From Streptomyces atriruber (GTDB lineage: Bacteria; Actinomycetota; Actinomycetes; Streptomycetales; Streptomycetaceae), in the NCBI RefSeq assembly GCF_001418325.1, contig NZ_LIPN01000062.1, positions 1 through 64,000 of the forward strand: DNA of 64,000 nucleotides, given 5' to 3'. A program made the translations under genes and the position numbers. The notes under the pieces were generated by a model. The model did no database searches. It was not told the DNA's origin and saw nothing but the letters and a program-made list of their open reading frames with translations. Positions within the stretch are counted from its first letter, which is position 1. Every line of letters starts with the position of its first letter. Of this stretch, positions 42,438 through 51,118 are shown one piece after another.

Positions 42438-43646
42438 CTATGACTGAGGATCGCCGTCGGCCAGACGTCCCAGGATCAGTGCGATACGCAGCGTGAAAGC
42501 GGAGCGCACATCGGAAGGCGACCAGCCGGTGACGTCAGTCACACGTCGGAGCCGGTAGCGCACGGTGTTCGGGTGGACGAAGAGCATCCTGGCCGCACCT
42601 TCGAGACTGCTGGCCTGTTCCAGATACACGCTGAGCGTTTCCAGGAGCGCGGAGCCCGCTTCCTCCAGTGGTCTGTAGATCTCCTCCACCAACTGCTCGC
42701 GCGCCGCCGGATCCCCCGCGATCGCGCGTTCCGGCAGCAGATCGTCCGCGAGGACGGGCCTCGGGGCGTCCTGCCAGGCGGCGGAGGCCTTGAGTCCGGC
42801 GGCCGCGGCCTGCGCGGAACGGGTCGCGGCGAGCAGATCGGGGACGATCGGCCCGGCCACGACGGGGCCCGCGGCATACGGTCCGATGAGGGACTTCGCC
42901 ACATGCAGCGGATTGTCGTTCCCACCCGCGATGACGACCAGACGGTCACCGAGGACACCCGTCAGGACCTGCAGCTTCGCGTGCCGGGCGGCGCGGCGGA
43001 TGGCCTCGACGGTCAGCTCGCTGTCTCCGTCGGGGGCCGTGCCGAGGACCACGCACACATGCTCGGGGGAGTTCCACCCGAGAGCGGCGGCGCGCGAGAC
43101 GGCCCCTTCGTCGGCCTCTCCGGACAGCACCGCGTTCACGACCAGCGACTCGAGCCGGGCGTCCCAGGCACCGCGTGCCTCGGCGGCCTGCGCGTACACC
43201 TGTGCGGTGGCGAAGGCGATCTCGCGTGCGTAGACGAGGAGCGCCTCGCGCAGCACCGACTCGTCACCCGGGGCGGCGACCTCGTCGATCGCCGACTCCA
43301 TCACCTCGATCGTCGTACGCACCATCTCCACGGTCTGGCGCAGGGTGATCGCCCTGGTCAGCTCGCGGGGGGCGGTGCCGAAGACGTCGGTGGAGATGGC
43401 CTGCGGGGCGTCCGGGTGCCGGAACCACTCGGTGAACGCGGCGATACCGGCCTGGGCGACCAGACCGATCCAGGACCGGTTCTCCGGCGGCATCGCCCGG
43501 TACCAGGACAGCGTCTCGTCCATGCGCGCGATGGCCTGCGCCGCGAGGCTCCCGGACGACTTCTCCAGACGCTTCAGGGTCGCGGCATGGGCATGGGCGG
43601 ACCGGCGGGCGTTCTGGTGGGCTTCGTTCGCTGAAGGTTCGGGCAC
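42438..43646 (-). CDS. fasR: PucR-type transcriptional activator of fatty acid synthesis (FasR)
   Basis: A 402-residue regulator with the FasR layout: a GGDEF-like central domain (NSPEHVCVVLGTAP, KLQVLTGVLGDRLVVIAGG) and the PucR C-terminal helix-turn-helix (LETLSVYLEQASSLEGAARM, LFVHPNTVRYRLRRVTDVTG). In Streptomyces coelicolor the orthologue upstream of fabD activates the fabDHPF operon, and the position here is the same. Start GTG 43646 (PEPSANEAHQN) is set by the family length; a longer open frame to 43946 is antisense to the pirin gene. Confidence 0.93.
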   Translation of the reverse strand: MPEPSANEAHQNARRSAHAHAATLKRLEKSSGSLAAQAIARMDETLSWYRAMPPENRSWIGLVAQAGIAAFTEWFRHPDAPQAISTDVFGTAPRELTRAITLRQTVEMVRTTIEVMESAIDEVAAPGDESVLREALLVYAREIAFATAQVYAQAAEARGAWDARLESLVVNAVLSGEADEGAVSRAAALGWNSPEHVCVVLGTAPDGDSELTVEAIRRAARHAKLQVLTGVLGDRLVVIAGGNDNPLHVAKSLIGPYAAGPVVAGPIVPDLLAATRSAQAAAAGLKASAAWQDAPRPVLADDLLPERAIAGDPAAREQLVEEIYRPLEEAGSALLETLSVYLEQASSLEGAARMLFVHPNTVRYRLRRVTDVTGWSPSDVRSAFTLRIALILGRLADGDPQS

Positions 43647-43715
43647 GGGACAAGACTGCCTTATCGGGGCGGGGACGTGCGGTGCCGGGGCCGCGACCTG
43701 TCCTACCGTGGAGGC

Positions 43716-44378
43716 GTGATTGACGTACGGCGCTCCGGCGACCGGTACCGCGGCGGGGAGACCGCGGCCGGTATCGAGTCCTGCCACGCCTTCTCCTTCG
43801 GCCCTCATTACGACCCCGACAATCTCCGCTTCGGCGCGGTCCTGGCCTGCAACGAAGAACGCCTCGCACCCGGCGCGGGCTTCGACGAGCACCCGCACAG
43901 CCACACGGAGATCGTGACCTGGGTCGTCGAGGGCGAGCTCACCCACCGCGACTCGACGGGCCGTGCGTCACAGGTCCGCCCCGGCGACGTCCAGCACCTC
44001 TCCTCGGCGGGCGGTGTCCGCCATGTGGAACGCAACGACGGCCCGGACCCCCTCGTCTTCGTCCAGATGTGGCTGGCCCCCCTCGCGCCGGGCGGCGACC
44101 CGTCCTACGAGGTGGTCCGCGGAATAGCCGACTCCACGCCGTACGCGGTGCCCGGCGCGGGCGCACTCCTCCACGTGCGCCGCCTGGCGACGGGGGAGCG
44201 GCTGGCGGTCCCGGACGCGCCGTTCGTCTACGTCCACGTGGTGCACGGCGAACTGGCCCTCGCCGACGACCGGCTGGGCCCCGGCGACTCCGCGCGGATC
44301 AGCGACGAATCGGCCCTGGAAGGGACGGCCTCGGACGCCGCGGAACTACTGATCTGGGAGATGACGAGCGCCCCATAG
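43716..44378 (+). CDS. Pirin-family protein
   Basis: A 220-residue bicupin of the pirin type. The metal-binding HxH is in GFDEHPHSHTEIVTWVVEGEL, followed by VRPGDVQHLSSAGGVRHVE; the second cupin (PFVYVHVVHGELALADDRLGPGD) lacks ligands. Related proteins (YhaK, quercetinase-like pirins) bind iron or oxidise flavonols, so the activity is unassigned. GTG 43716 has GGAGG immediately upstream at an unusually short distance. Divergent from fasR, 69 bp between starts. Confidence 0.85.
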   Translation: MIDVRRSGDRYRGGETAAGIESCHAFSFGPHYDPDNLRFGAVLACNEERLAPGAGFDEHPHSHTEIVTWVVEGELTHRDSTGRASQVRPGDVQHLSSAGGVRHVERNDGPDPLVFVQMWLAPLAPGGDPSYEVVRGIADSTPYAVPGAGALLHVRRLATGERLAVPDAPFVYVHVVHGELALADDRLGPGDSARISDESALEGTASDAAELLIWEMTSAP

Positions 44379-44415
44379 CCGCGGGGACGCCGTCAGGCGC
44401 GGTCGGCCCGGTCGT

Positions 44416-45237
44416 TCACCCGCGGACCTCGGCGAGCACCGCGTCGGTGAACGGCGGCCACACCTCGGCCGCCCACGGCCCGAAGGGCCGGTCGGTGAGC
44501 GCGACACAGGCCGCCTGCGCATCGGGGTCGATCCACAAGAACGTCCCCGCCTGCCCGAAGTGCCCGAACGTCCGCGGCGACGACGAACTCCCCGTCCAAT
44601 GCGGGGCCTTGGAGTCCCGGATCTCGAACCCGAGCCCCCAGTCGTTGGGATTCTGGTGCCCGTACCCGGGAAGGACGCCCTTCAGCCCCGGATACGTCAC
44701 TGTCATCGCCGCCGCCACGGTCCGCGCGTCCAGCAACCGCGGAGCCTGCACCTCCGCCGCGAACCGCACCAGGTCGTCGACCGTCGACACCCCGTCCTTG
44801 GCGGGCGAGAGCCCACCCTCGAGCGTGGTGGACGTCATCCCCAGCGGCACGAGGACCGCCTGCCGCAGATACTCCTCGAAGGGAATGTCCGTCGCCTTGG
44901 CGATGTGCTCCCCCAGCACCTCGAACCCGGCGTTCGAGTACAGCCGCCGAGTCCCCGGCGCCGACGTCACCCGGTGCTCGTCGAACGCGAGCCCACTGGT
45001 GTGCGCGAGCAGATGCCGCACCGTCGACCCCTCGGGCCCCGCGGGTTCGTCGAGCTCGATCGCCCCCTCCTCGTACGCGACGAGCGCCGCGTACGCCGCG
45101 AGGGGTTTGGTGACCGAGGCGAGCGCGAAACGCCGGTCCGTGGGGCCGTGCGTCCCCGCGACGGTGCCGTCCGCACGGACGACGGCCGCGGCAGCGGTGG
45201 GGACCGGCCAGTTCTCGATCAACGCCAGGCTCTGCAT
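44416..45237 (-). CDS. Serine hydrolase, class C beta-lactamase-like
   Basis: A 273-residue serine hydrolase of the beta-lactamase fold. The SxxK motif is in FALASVTKPLAAY, the YxN motif in RRLYSNAGFEVLGEH, and HFGQAGTFLW replaces KTG near the C-terminus. No signal peptide. ATG 45237, GGGGG upstream; the frame stays open far beyond it but without motifs. Likely an esterase or peptidase rather than a resistance enzyme. A GNAT gene precedes it on the same strand by 19 nt. Confidence 0.83.
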   Translation of the reverse strand: MQSLALIENWPVPTAAAAVVRADGTVAGTHGPTDRRFALASVTKPLAAYAALVAYEEGAIELDEPAGPEGSTVRHLLAHTSGLAFDEHRVTSAPGTRRLYSNAGFEVLGEHIAKATDIPFEEYLRQAVLVPLGMTSTTLEGGLSPAKDGVSTVDDLVRFAAEVQAPRLLDARTVAAAMTVTYPGLKGVLPGYGHQNPNDWGLGFEIRDSKAPHWTGSSSSPRTFGHFGQAGTFLWIDPDAQAACVALTDRPFGPWAAEVWPPFTDAVLAEVRG

Positions 45238-45256
45238 GCCCCCGAGCCTATGCGTC

Positions 45257-45769
45257 CTACAGGTTGAGCCGCATCGAGGGGTCGGCCTTGCGCACGAAGC
45301 CGAGCGACGCGTACAGCGGCTCCGCCTCGACCGACGCGTTGAGGTCCACGCTGCCCGCCCCGTGCTCCCGGAACCAGTCGAGCAGCGCCTCCATCGCCGC
45401 CCGCGCATACCCCTTGCGCCGCTGGTCCGGGTCGGTGGCGACGCTGAACACGCAGCCGACCCTGCCGTGCGGATTGCCCGCCCGCCCGATCCGGTATTCG
45501 AGCGACCCGGCGACCAGCGCCGCGAGCCCGTCCGGCCGCTCCGGATGATCGACGACGAACGCCACGAAGCTTCCCTCGGGCTCCGCGAGCCGATGCCGCA
45601 CGGTCGCCAGGGACTCGGCGTGCCAACTGGTATCGGAGCCGGAGCCGGAGCCGGACCCAGCGCCAGCCCCGGGCCCGGATTCCACGGCAAAGACAGAGTC
45701 GATCATCACCTGCCTCAGTCTGAGCAGTTCCTCGGCATCCTCTGGCGTGGCCCGTCGTACGAGATTCAT
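45257..45769 (-). CDS. GNAT N-acetyltransferase
   Basis: A 170-residue GNAT. VRRATPEDAEELLRLR is the usual first strand and helix; acetyl-CoA motif A is CVFSVATDPDQRRKGYARAAM; SVDLNASVEAEPLYASLGF is motif B. A GPGAGAGSGSGSGSD run (residues 32-46), encoded by GGA/GCC-type repeats, forms a flexible loop after helix 1. Substrate unknown. Probably co-transcribed with the serine hydrolase. Confidence 0.87.
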   Translation of the reverse strand: MNLVRRATPEDAEELLRLRQVMIDSVFAVESGPGAGAGSGSGSGSDTSWHAESLATVRHRLAEPEGSFVAFVVDHPERPDGLAALVAGSLEYRIGRAGNPHGRVGCVFSVATDPDQRRKGYARAAMEALLDWFREHGAGSVDLNASVEAEPLYASLGFVRKADPSMRLNL

Positions 45770-45824
45770 GCCGGGACCGTAGTGAACACGAGCCGAGACG
45801 TCTCCGGAATTTCTCCTGGATCAG

Positions 45825-45856
45825 CTTGCTTGGAGTGCACTCCAGGGTTCTAGCGT
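45825..45856 (+). promoter_or_regulatory. MerR-type promoter with central palindrome
   Basis: GGAGTGCACTCC (45832-45843) is a perfect 12-bp palindrome lying between a -35-like TTGCTT (45826-45831) and a -10-like TAGCGT (45851-45856) with an extended 19-bp spacer. That is the typical MerR arrangement, directly before the MerR gene. Confidence 0.65.
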
Positions 45857-45863
45857 GAGGGGC

Positions 45864-46325
45864 ATGACGGTGATGGAGACCAGGACCGAAGCGAGCGGGA
45901 CCGCTGTCCGCGCACCCGGACCGGCCGCGCCCCCGAGCCCGGACGGCCAGGACCACTACACGATCAGCGAAGTCGCCGCCCACACCGGTCTCTCCGCCTA
46001 CACCCTGCGGTGGTACGAGCGGATCGGCCTGATGCCGCACATCGACCGCTCCCACACGGGCCAGCGCCGCTACCGCAACCGGGACCTGAACTGGCTCGCC
46101 TTCGTCGGCAAACTCCGCCTGACCGGGATGCCGGTGGCGGACATGGTCCGCTACGCGGAGCTGGTGCGCGAGGGCGAGCACACCTTCCCCGACCGCCAGG
46201 AACTCCTGGAGCAGACCCGACGCGACGTCCGCGCCCGCATCACGGAGCTGCAGGACACCCTCGCCGTCCTCGACTACAAGATCGACAACTATGCATGCGC
46301 CCGCCAGGCGTCGGAAAGGCCCTGA
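45864..46325 (+). CDS. MerR-family transcriptional regulator
   Basis: A 153-residue MerR protein. After a 30-residue Pro/Ala-rich leader comes the winged helix YTISEVAAHTGLSAYTLRWYERIGLMPHIDRS (cited in parts), then RRYRNRDLNWLAFVGKLRLTGMP and a coiled-coil dimerisation helix (RRDVRARITELQDTLAVLDYKIDNY). The tail has one Cys (YACARQASERP). ATG 45864 is likely, ATG 45873 possible. It probably activates its own operon with the aldo-keto reductase 3 nt downstream. Confidence 0.88.
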   Translation: MTVMETRTEASGTAVRAPGPAAPPSPDGQDHYTISEVAAHTGLSAYTLRWYERIGLMPHIDRSHTGQRRYRNRDLNWLAFVGKLRLTGMPVADMVRYAELVREGEHTFPDRQELLEQTRRDVRARITELQDTLAVLDYKIDNYACARQASERP

Positions 46326-46328
46326 CTG

Positions 46329-47345
46329 ATGACGGACAAGGCAATGGCAAAGGTTCGGCTCGGCACGGGCGGCCCCGAAGTCGGCGTCCAGGGCCTGGGC
46401 TGCATGGGCATGAGCTTCGCCTACGGCCCCACGGACACCGACCAGGCCAGGGCCACGCTGGACCGCGCCCTGGAACTGGGCGTCACCCTCTATGACACCG
46501 CCGACGTCTACGGCATGGGCGAGAACGAGAAATTCCTGGCCCCCTTCATCAAGGCCCACCGCGACGAGATCGTCCTCGCCACCAAGTTCGCCCTGGCCAT
46601 CGACCCGGCCGAGCCGACGAAGCGGCGCATCGACAACAGCCCCGTGTACATCCGCTCCAGCGTCGACGCCAGCCTCCGCCGCCTCGGCACGGACGTCATC
46701 GACCTCTACTACATGCACCGCCGCGACCCGAACGTGCCCATCGAGGAGACGGTCGGCGTGCTCGCCGAGCTCGTCACCGCGGGCAAGGTCAAGCACGTCG
46801 GCCTGAGTGAGGTCACCGGCGGCGAACTGCGCGCCGCACACGCCGTCCATCCCATCGCCGCCGTCCAGTCGGAGTGGTCCCTCTTCAGCCGCGACATCGA
46901 GCGCGGCGTCGTCCCCACGGCCGCCGAGCTCGGCGTGGCCCTCGTGCCCTACTCCCCGCTCGGCCGCGGTTTCCTCACCGGCTCGTTCGTCAGCGCCGAA
47001 AAGGAGCTCGGCGAGGACGACTTCCGCCGCCAGCAGCCCCGCTTCACCGGCGCCAACGCCACCGCCAACGCGGCCCTCCTGGACCCCGTCCGCTCCATCG
47101 CCGACGCCCACGGAGCCAGCCTCGGCCAGGTCGCACTGGCCTGGGTCCAGCAGCAGGCCGACGTCCACGGCCTGGCCGTCGTCCCGATCCCCGGCACCCG
47201 CAAGCCGACCCGGGTCGAGGAGAACACCGCGGCCACCCGCATCACCCTCACCGAGGACGAGCTCGCCCTGCTGTCCCCGATCGCCGCCGCCGTCGCGGGC
47301 GACCGCTACGCCGACATGACGTCCACGTCGGCGGGCCGCGAGTAG
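46329..47345 (+). CDS. Aldo-keto reductase
   Basis: A 338-residue (beta/alpha)8 reductase. The catalytic tetrad is visible: Asp and Tyr in LYDTADVYGMGENE, Lys in VLATKFAL, His in DLYYMHRRDPN. NADPH-binding PIPGTRKPTRVEEN lies near the C-terminus. It reduces aldehydes and ketones. It starts 3 nt after the MerR stop; MerR/AKR pairs of this sort are induced by aldehydes or related electrophiles. Confidence 0.92.
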   Translation: MTDKAMAKVRLGTGGPEVGVQGLGCMGMSFAYGPTDTDQARATLDRALELGVTLYDTADVYGMGENEKFLAPFIKAHRDEIVLATKFALAIDPAEPTKRRIDNSPVYIRSSVDASLRRLGTDVIDLYYMHRRDPNVPIEETVGVLAELVTAGKVKHVGLSEVTGGELRAAHAVHPIAAVQSEWSLFSRDIERGVVPTAAELGVALVPYSPLGRGFLTGSFVSAEKELGEDDFRRQQPRFTGANATANAALLDPVRSIADAHGASLGQVALAWVQQQADVHGLAVVPIPGTRKPTRVEENTAATRITLTEDELALLSPIAAAVAGDRYADMTSTSAGRE

Positions 47346-47392
47346 GGACGGTCTCGGTGCGCGGGTAGGTAGGCCGGACTGCAGGCTGGGCT

Positions 47393-47521
47393 TCTCCGTC
47401 GTGGCAGGGAGGCTGGTGGGGAGGTCGGCCTTCTGCGTCGTGGCGGGGGCGCTGGTGGGGAGGCCGGGCTCCTGCGTCGTGGCGGGGACACCGATGGAGA
47501 GGTCGGGCTCCTGCGTCGTGG
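47393..47521. repeat. 39-bp tandem repeat, three full copies plus a partial one
   Basis: Units at 47393-47431, 47432-47470 and 47471-47509, with a partial copy to 47521, each around CTGCGTCGTGGC...GGGGAGGYCGG. The period of 39 equals 13 codons: a minus-strand frame through it would encode PATTQEPGLPTSA-type repeats, but no start, ribosome binding site or domain accompanies it. The whole gap 47346-47683 contains no other feature. Confidence 0.8.
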
Positions 47522-47683
47522 TGGCTATGTGGGGTGTCTGTGCGGGCGGTCTGGGGGTCTGCCCGGGTGCCCGGTGCATCCCCGTGCTCACACCAAGCCC
47601 CCGGGCGGGCGGGTAGGACACCTGCGCGGGTGGCTGCAGGCGCGGCCTGGGAGTTCGCCGGAGCACCCGGTTCAACCCCGCAC

Positions 47684-49126
47684 TCACGCCAGCCCCAAGG
47701 CGAAGACCGCGAAGCCCGCCGCCAAGAGCCCGGCGAGGGCGCGCCGTGCGCGGGATGCCCGGGTCCACGGGGCCTCGAACCCGCGTGCGTACCGCCCTAT
47801 CAGGAGCAGCAGCCCCGCGAAGATCGGAAGCCAGGCGACGCGCCAGGCCGTCCACCCGAACGTATCGGGGCTGGTGGTCAGCCCGGGCACCTCGCCGAGG
47901 AACGAGCCGGGCACCGCCGCCGTGAGCAGCGCGGTCTGATGCCAGCACAGGATCGTCATCGCGGAGAGATTGATGACGACGACCGGAGCCCACAGGGCCG
48001 GTCTGCGCAGCAGCCTGCCGATGCGGTCCCGCAGGAGGATCGCCGCACCGCTCTGCGCCGCGGCGAGAGCGAGGACCAGGAGCGACGGCGGGTGCGAGTT
48101 GGTGCGGGCCTCGCCGGGAACCCCGACCATCGACGCGGGGTAGTGGAAGAGGAGGAGCAGCATGACGAAGAGTGCGGTACCGCCCACGAGGAGCAGCCAC
48201 GCACCACGCTTCCCCAGCCTCTTCTCGCCCCAGCAGACGCCCAGTTGATAGGCGAAGAGCCAGCCCGGCAGCAGATTCAGCAGGCTCAGCCAGGAGGGCA
48301 TCGCCTCCGCATACGGGCCGTAGCGCAGGAAGTCGACGACGGCCACCGACCCGAGCAGCGGCACCGCGGCCCAGCCCTTCAATCGTTCCGCCGCACGGAT
48401 GCACCCCGGGGTGAGGGCCGTGATCACCGCATAGACGCCCACGAACCACAGCGGCTGGATGACCAACGTGGAGGCGGTGCGCAGGGTCGCACCCGGCACT
48501 CCCAGCGCGGACAGCGTCGGGATCAGCGCGGCCCACACGGCGGTTACGCCGAGGACCGGCCGACCGAGCCGGGCGAGTCGCCCCCGCAGCCAGCCGCCGG
48601 TCGACTCGCCTCGCGCTCTCGCCCGGCGGTACGACAGCGTGGAGGCATAGCCGCCGACCAGGAAGAAGATGCCCAGCATCTGCAGCACCCAGCTGACCGG
48701 GGAGAGGAAGCCGAACGAGGCGAGCGGGCTGGCATTGTGCAGGGCGCCGTCGGAGTCGAGGGTGAATCCGCCGAGGAGCCAGTGCCCGGTCGGGACGGCG
48801 AGCAGGGCGAGGGCACGCAGCCCGTCTATCGCCCGGTCACGATGGGCGGGGGTCTTGGCATCGATGGCGGACGCGGTGCCGCGCAGCGCGCTCAGGGCGC
48901 GGCGTGTGGTGGGGGTGCTTCGTGTGCTGAGGATGCTTCCTGTGCTCGGGGTGCTTCCTGTGCTCGGGGTGCGTCGAGCGTTGACGGTGGGCGGCTTGCG
49001 CGCGGTGCGGGGCTGGCTCACGGTTCGGGGCGCGTTCGCGGTGCGCGGTGTGTTCATGATGTGCGGTGTGTTCGCGGTGCGCGGTGCGTTCAGGCTGCGC
49101 GGCGCGCTCGGGGCGGGAAGGCTCAT
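47684..49126 (-). CDS. Acyltransferase-3-family integral membrane protein
   Basis: A 480-residue membrane protein of the acyltransferase 3 family. Residues 1-85 are a low-complexity Arg/Thr/Pro/Asn tail with nine-residue-like repeats (NTPRTANAPRT). The family domain starts at RDRAIDGLRALALLAVPTGHWLLGG, with about ten transmembrane segments and RLARLGRPVLGVTAVW in the second loop. Such proteins O-acylate polysaccharides, glycolipids or antibiotics. ATG 49126 overlaps the stop of the DUF1023 hydrolase gene as ATGA, so the two are translationally coupled. Confidence 0.85.
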   Translation of the reverse strand: MSLPAPSAPRSLNAPRTANTPHIMNTPRTANAPRTVSQPRTARKPPTVNARRTPSTGSTPSTGSILSTRSTPTTRRALSALRGTASAIDAKTPAHRDRAIDGLRALALLAVPTGHWLLGGFTLDSDGALHNASPLASFGFLSPVSWVLQMLGIFFLVGGYASTLSYRRARARGESTGGWLRGRLARLGRPVLGVTAVWAALIPTLSALGVPGATLRTASTLVIQPLWFVGVYAVITALTPGCIRAAERLKGWAAVPLLGSVAVVDFLRYGPYAEAMPSWLSLLNLLPGWLFAYQLGVCWGEKRLGKRGAWLLLVGGTALFVMLLLLFHYPASMVGVPGEARTNSHPPSLLVLALAAAQSGAAILLRDRIGRLLRRPALWAPVVVINLSAMTILCWHQTALLTAAVPGSFLGEVPGLTTSPDTFGWTAWRVAWLPIFAGLLLLIGRYARGFEAPWTRASRARRALAGLLAAGFAVFALGLA

Positions 49127-50286
49127 GTCCGTGCTCCGGTAGGTGTGGTGCCGTCGGGGGAGACTTCTCCGTCGGCGATGAGGGCGAAGGCGCGCAGGGA
49201 GTCCGTGCCGGGGGCGAAGTAGCCGGTGTGGCCCTCGGCCTGCTCGGCAGGGAGCCGGCGGGCACCGAAGGCGGGGTCGGTCGGGTCCTCGCCGTGCCCG
49301 AGGCCGAACAGCTCGACGCTCGGCACGTTGTCGATCCAGTCGCTGTCGTCCTTGGCGGCCCAGACGCGTGCGGTGGTGTGCAGGTCGGAGACGCTGTCGG
49401 CGCGCATTCCCGGGGAGCCGAAGACCACTAGGTCGGCTGCGGGCAGCCGCGGTGCGGCGAGGCCGCACACCACCGAGCCGTAGCTGTGGCAGAAGACGGC
49501 GGGCCGCGGGGCGCCGGCCGCCGTCAGGCCTTGGGCGAAGCGCGCGAGGCGCGGAGCGCCGGCCTCGGCCAGTCGGCCCGTGGCGGCGTCGGGGCCGAGG
49601 CCGACCGGGGTGGTGTACCCGACCCAGGCGATCACGGCGGTGCGGGCGTCCGCTGCCGCGCGCAGGGAGCGGCCCATGCCCGCCGGTGTCCCGTACTTGT
49701 CCTTGCTGCGGTCGAAGGTGCTGAGGTCGATGTCGGAGCCCGGCACGACGACGGAGACATGCTCGGCAGTGGGCAAGTCGCCGTACACTTCCGCGATTTG
49801 CCCTCGGCCTCGTGGGTCGAACGCCATTATCTGCCGTCCCGGGGCCAGCAGCTCTTCGTAGCGAACGGCCAGGGAGCGGGCCCGCTCATGGTCCTGGAGG
49901 GTGAGGTCGGGGTCGGTCGATCGGGCGCGCTCGCGGGCGAGCTCCTGCTTCAGGAAACGGGAGTTGGCCTCATACCGGAGGGAGATGGGGGCGCCGTCCA
50001 GGTTTCCGACGACGGACGGGTGGCGTGCTACCAGTCGCTGCCGATCGGCGGGGCTCAACGAGTCGAAGAACGCTGAGATCCGGGCGGGGGACGCGGTCGC
50101 CGGGTCGGGCAGCCGCACGTTCAGTGAACGGTCCGCCCGCCAGGAACTCGTGCCGGGTGGTGGGCCCGTGAGCGGCTGCTGTTCATTTCCGATGGCCCAA
50201 CCCGCCGTGCCCACCACGACTGTCGTCATGAGTGAGGCGGCGACGAGCGCCCTCTTGCTCCGTGCTTTCCAGGACCGAAGCCGCAT
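49123..50286 (-). CDS. DUF1023 alpha/beta hydrolase, secreted or membrane-anchored
   Basis: A 387-residue protein with an N-terminal signal or anchor helix (RALVAASLMTTVVVGTAGWAIG, about 12-33). The DUF1023 hydrolase core has VSVVVPGSDIDLSTF, TAVIAWVGYTTPVGLG, the nucleophile elbow FCHSYGSVVCGLA (Ser catalytic) and VVFGSPGMRADSVSDL; the late HTGYF supplies the His. The family is actinobacterial with unknown substrates. A paralogue (53637-54848) lies on the other side of the two-component genes. Palindromes ATACC-N2-GGTAT at 50387-50426 lie 100-140 bp upstream. Confidence 0.85.
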   Translation of the reverse strand: MRLRSWKARSKRALVAASLMTTVVVGTAGWAIGNEQQPLTGPPPGTSSWRADRSLNVRLPDPATASPARISAFFDSLSPADRQRLVARHPSVVGNLDGAPISLRYEANSRFLKQELARERARSTDPDLTLQDHERARSLAVRYEELLAPGRQIMAFDPRGRGQIAEVYGDLPTAEHVSVVVPGSDIDLSTFDRSKDKYGTPAGMGRSLRAAADARTAVIAWVGYTTPVGLGPDAATGRLAEAGAPRLARFAQGLTAAGAPRPAVFCHSYGSVVCGLAAPRLPAADLVVFGSPGMRADSVSDLHTTARVWAAKDDSDWIDNVPSVELFGLGHGEDPTDPAFGARRLPAEQAEGHTGYFAPGTDSLRAFALIADGEVSPDGTTPTGART

Positions 50287-50386
50287 GGCCCGTCTCCCTC
50301 CCCGCTTCGTGGCGCGCTGTGGCCTGACGAAGCGAAAGGTAGGGAGACGGTGGGCCGGGGCACGTCACACCGAGGAGCCAACTCGC

Positions 50387-50426
50387 AGGTGATACCGGGG
50401 TATGTCCAGGTGATACCCCGGTAGGG
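50387..50426. promoter_or_regulatory. Two palindromic sites, putative response-regulator operator
   Basis: AGGTGATACCGGGGTATG (50387-50404) contains the palindrome ATACC-GG-GGTAT, and AGGTGATACCCCGGTAGGG (50408-50426) contains ATACC-CC-GGTA. The same sequence, GGTGATACC-TGGGTATGAG, occurs on the minus strand at 52644-52626 before the kinase gene. Confidence 0.6.
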
Positions 50427-50443
50427 GGTGGGGCTGGGACGGG

Positions 50444-51118
50444 CTACTGCTCGCCTGGTGTGACCAGCCCTGATTCATAGGCGAAGATCACGGCCTGGGC
50501 GCGATCCCGCAGGTCCAGCTTGTTGAGCACGCGGCCGATGTGGGTCTTCACCGTCTGCTCGGCGAGCACGAGGCGTTCGGCGATCTCCTGGTTGGACAGG
50601 CCGCGTGCGATCAGCACCAGTACCTCGGTCTCACGCGGCGTCAGGCCGTTGAGGCGGAGGGCGTCCTTGCGGGGCGCGGACCGCTGCTTGGCGAAGTCCG
50701 CGATCAGACGGCGGGTCACCGACGGGGCGAGCAGGGCCTCGCCGGACGCCACCACACGTACGGCCGAGATGAGGTCGGCGGGCGGCGCGTCCTTCAGCAG
50801 GAACCCGGAGGCTCCGGCGCGCAGCGCCTCGTACACGTAGTCGTCCACGTCGAAGGTGGTGAGCATGAGCACCTTCGGCCGGTGCACCACGCCAGGCGGC
50901 GGGTCCAACAGGGCTCGGGCGGCATCGAGTCCGTCCATCTCCGGCATGCGGACGTCCATCAGGACGACGTCGGGGTGAGTGCTGCGGCTGACCTCGACGC
51001 CCTTCGTGCCGTCCGGGGCTTCGCCCACCACGTCGATGTCGCTCTGCGCCGCGAGCAGTGCGGCGAATCCCGCCCGCACCATGGCCTGGTCGTCGACGAT
51101 GATCACGCGGATGGTCAT
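50444..51118 (-). CDS. NarL/LuxR-type response regulator
   Basis: A 224-residue response regulator. Receiver domain: acidic pair at 9-10 (IIVDDQAMVR), phosphorylated Asp55 (VVLMDVRMPEMDG), Thr in VLMLTTFDVDDYV and Lys in GFLLKDAPP. LuxR helix-turn-helix: LTPRETEVLVLIARGLSNQEIAERL, VLAEQTVKTHIGRVLNKL. ATG 51118 overlaps the kinase stop as ATGA. Its probable operator is the ATACC-N2-GGTAT palindrome found before the kinase and the DUF1023 gene. Confidence 0.93.
   Translation of the reverse strand: MTIRVIIVDDQAMVRAGFAALLAAQSDIDVVGEAPDGTKGVEVSRSTHPDVVLMDVRMPEMDGLDAARALLDPPPGVVHRPKVLMLTTFDVDDYVYEALRAGASGFLLKDAPPADLISAVRVVASGEALLAPSVTRRLIADFAKQRSAPRKDALRLNGLTPRETEVLVLIARGLSNQEIAERLVLAEQTVKTHIGRVLNKLDLRDRAQAVIFAYESGLVTPGEQ

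Noticed and set aside
45219-48536. Open frame of 1105 codons on the minus strand across the MerR and aldo-keto reductase genes
   Set aside because: Composition shadow; the plus-strand genes have full motifs. Only the embedded 39-bp repeat was kept as a feature.
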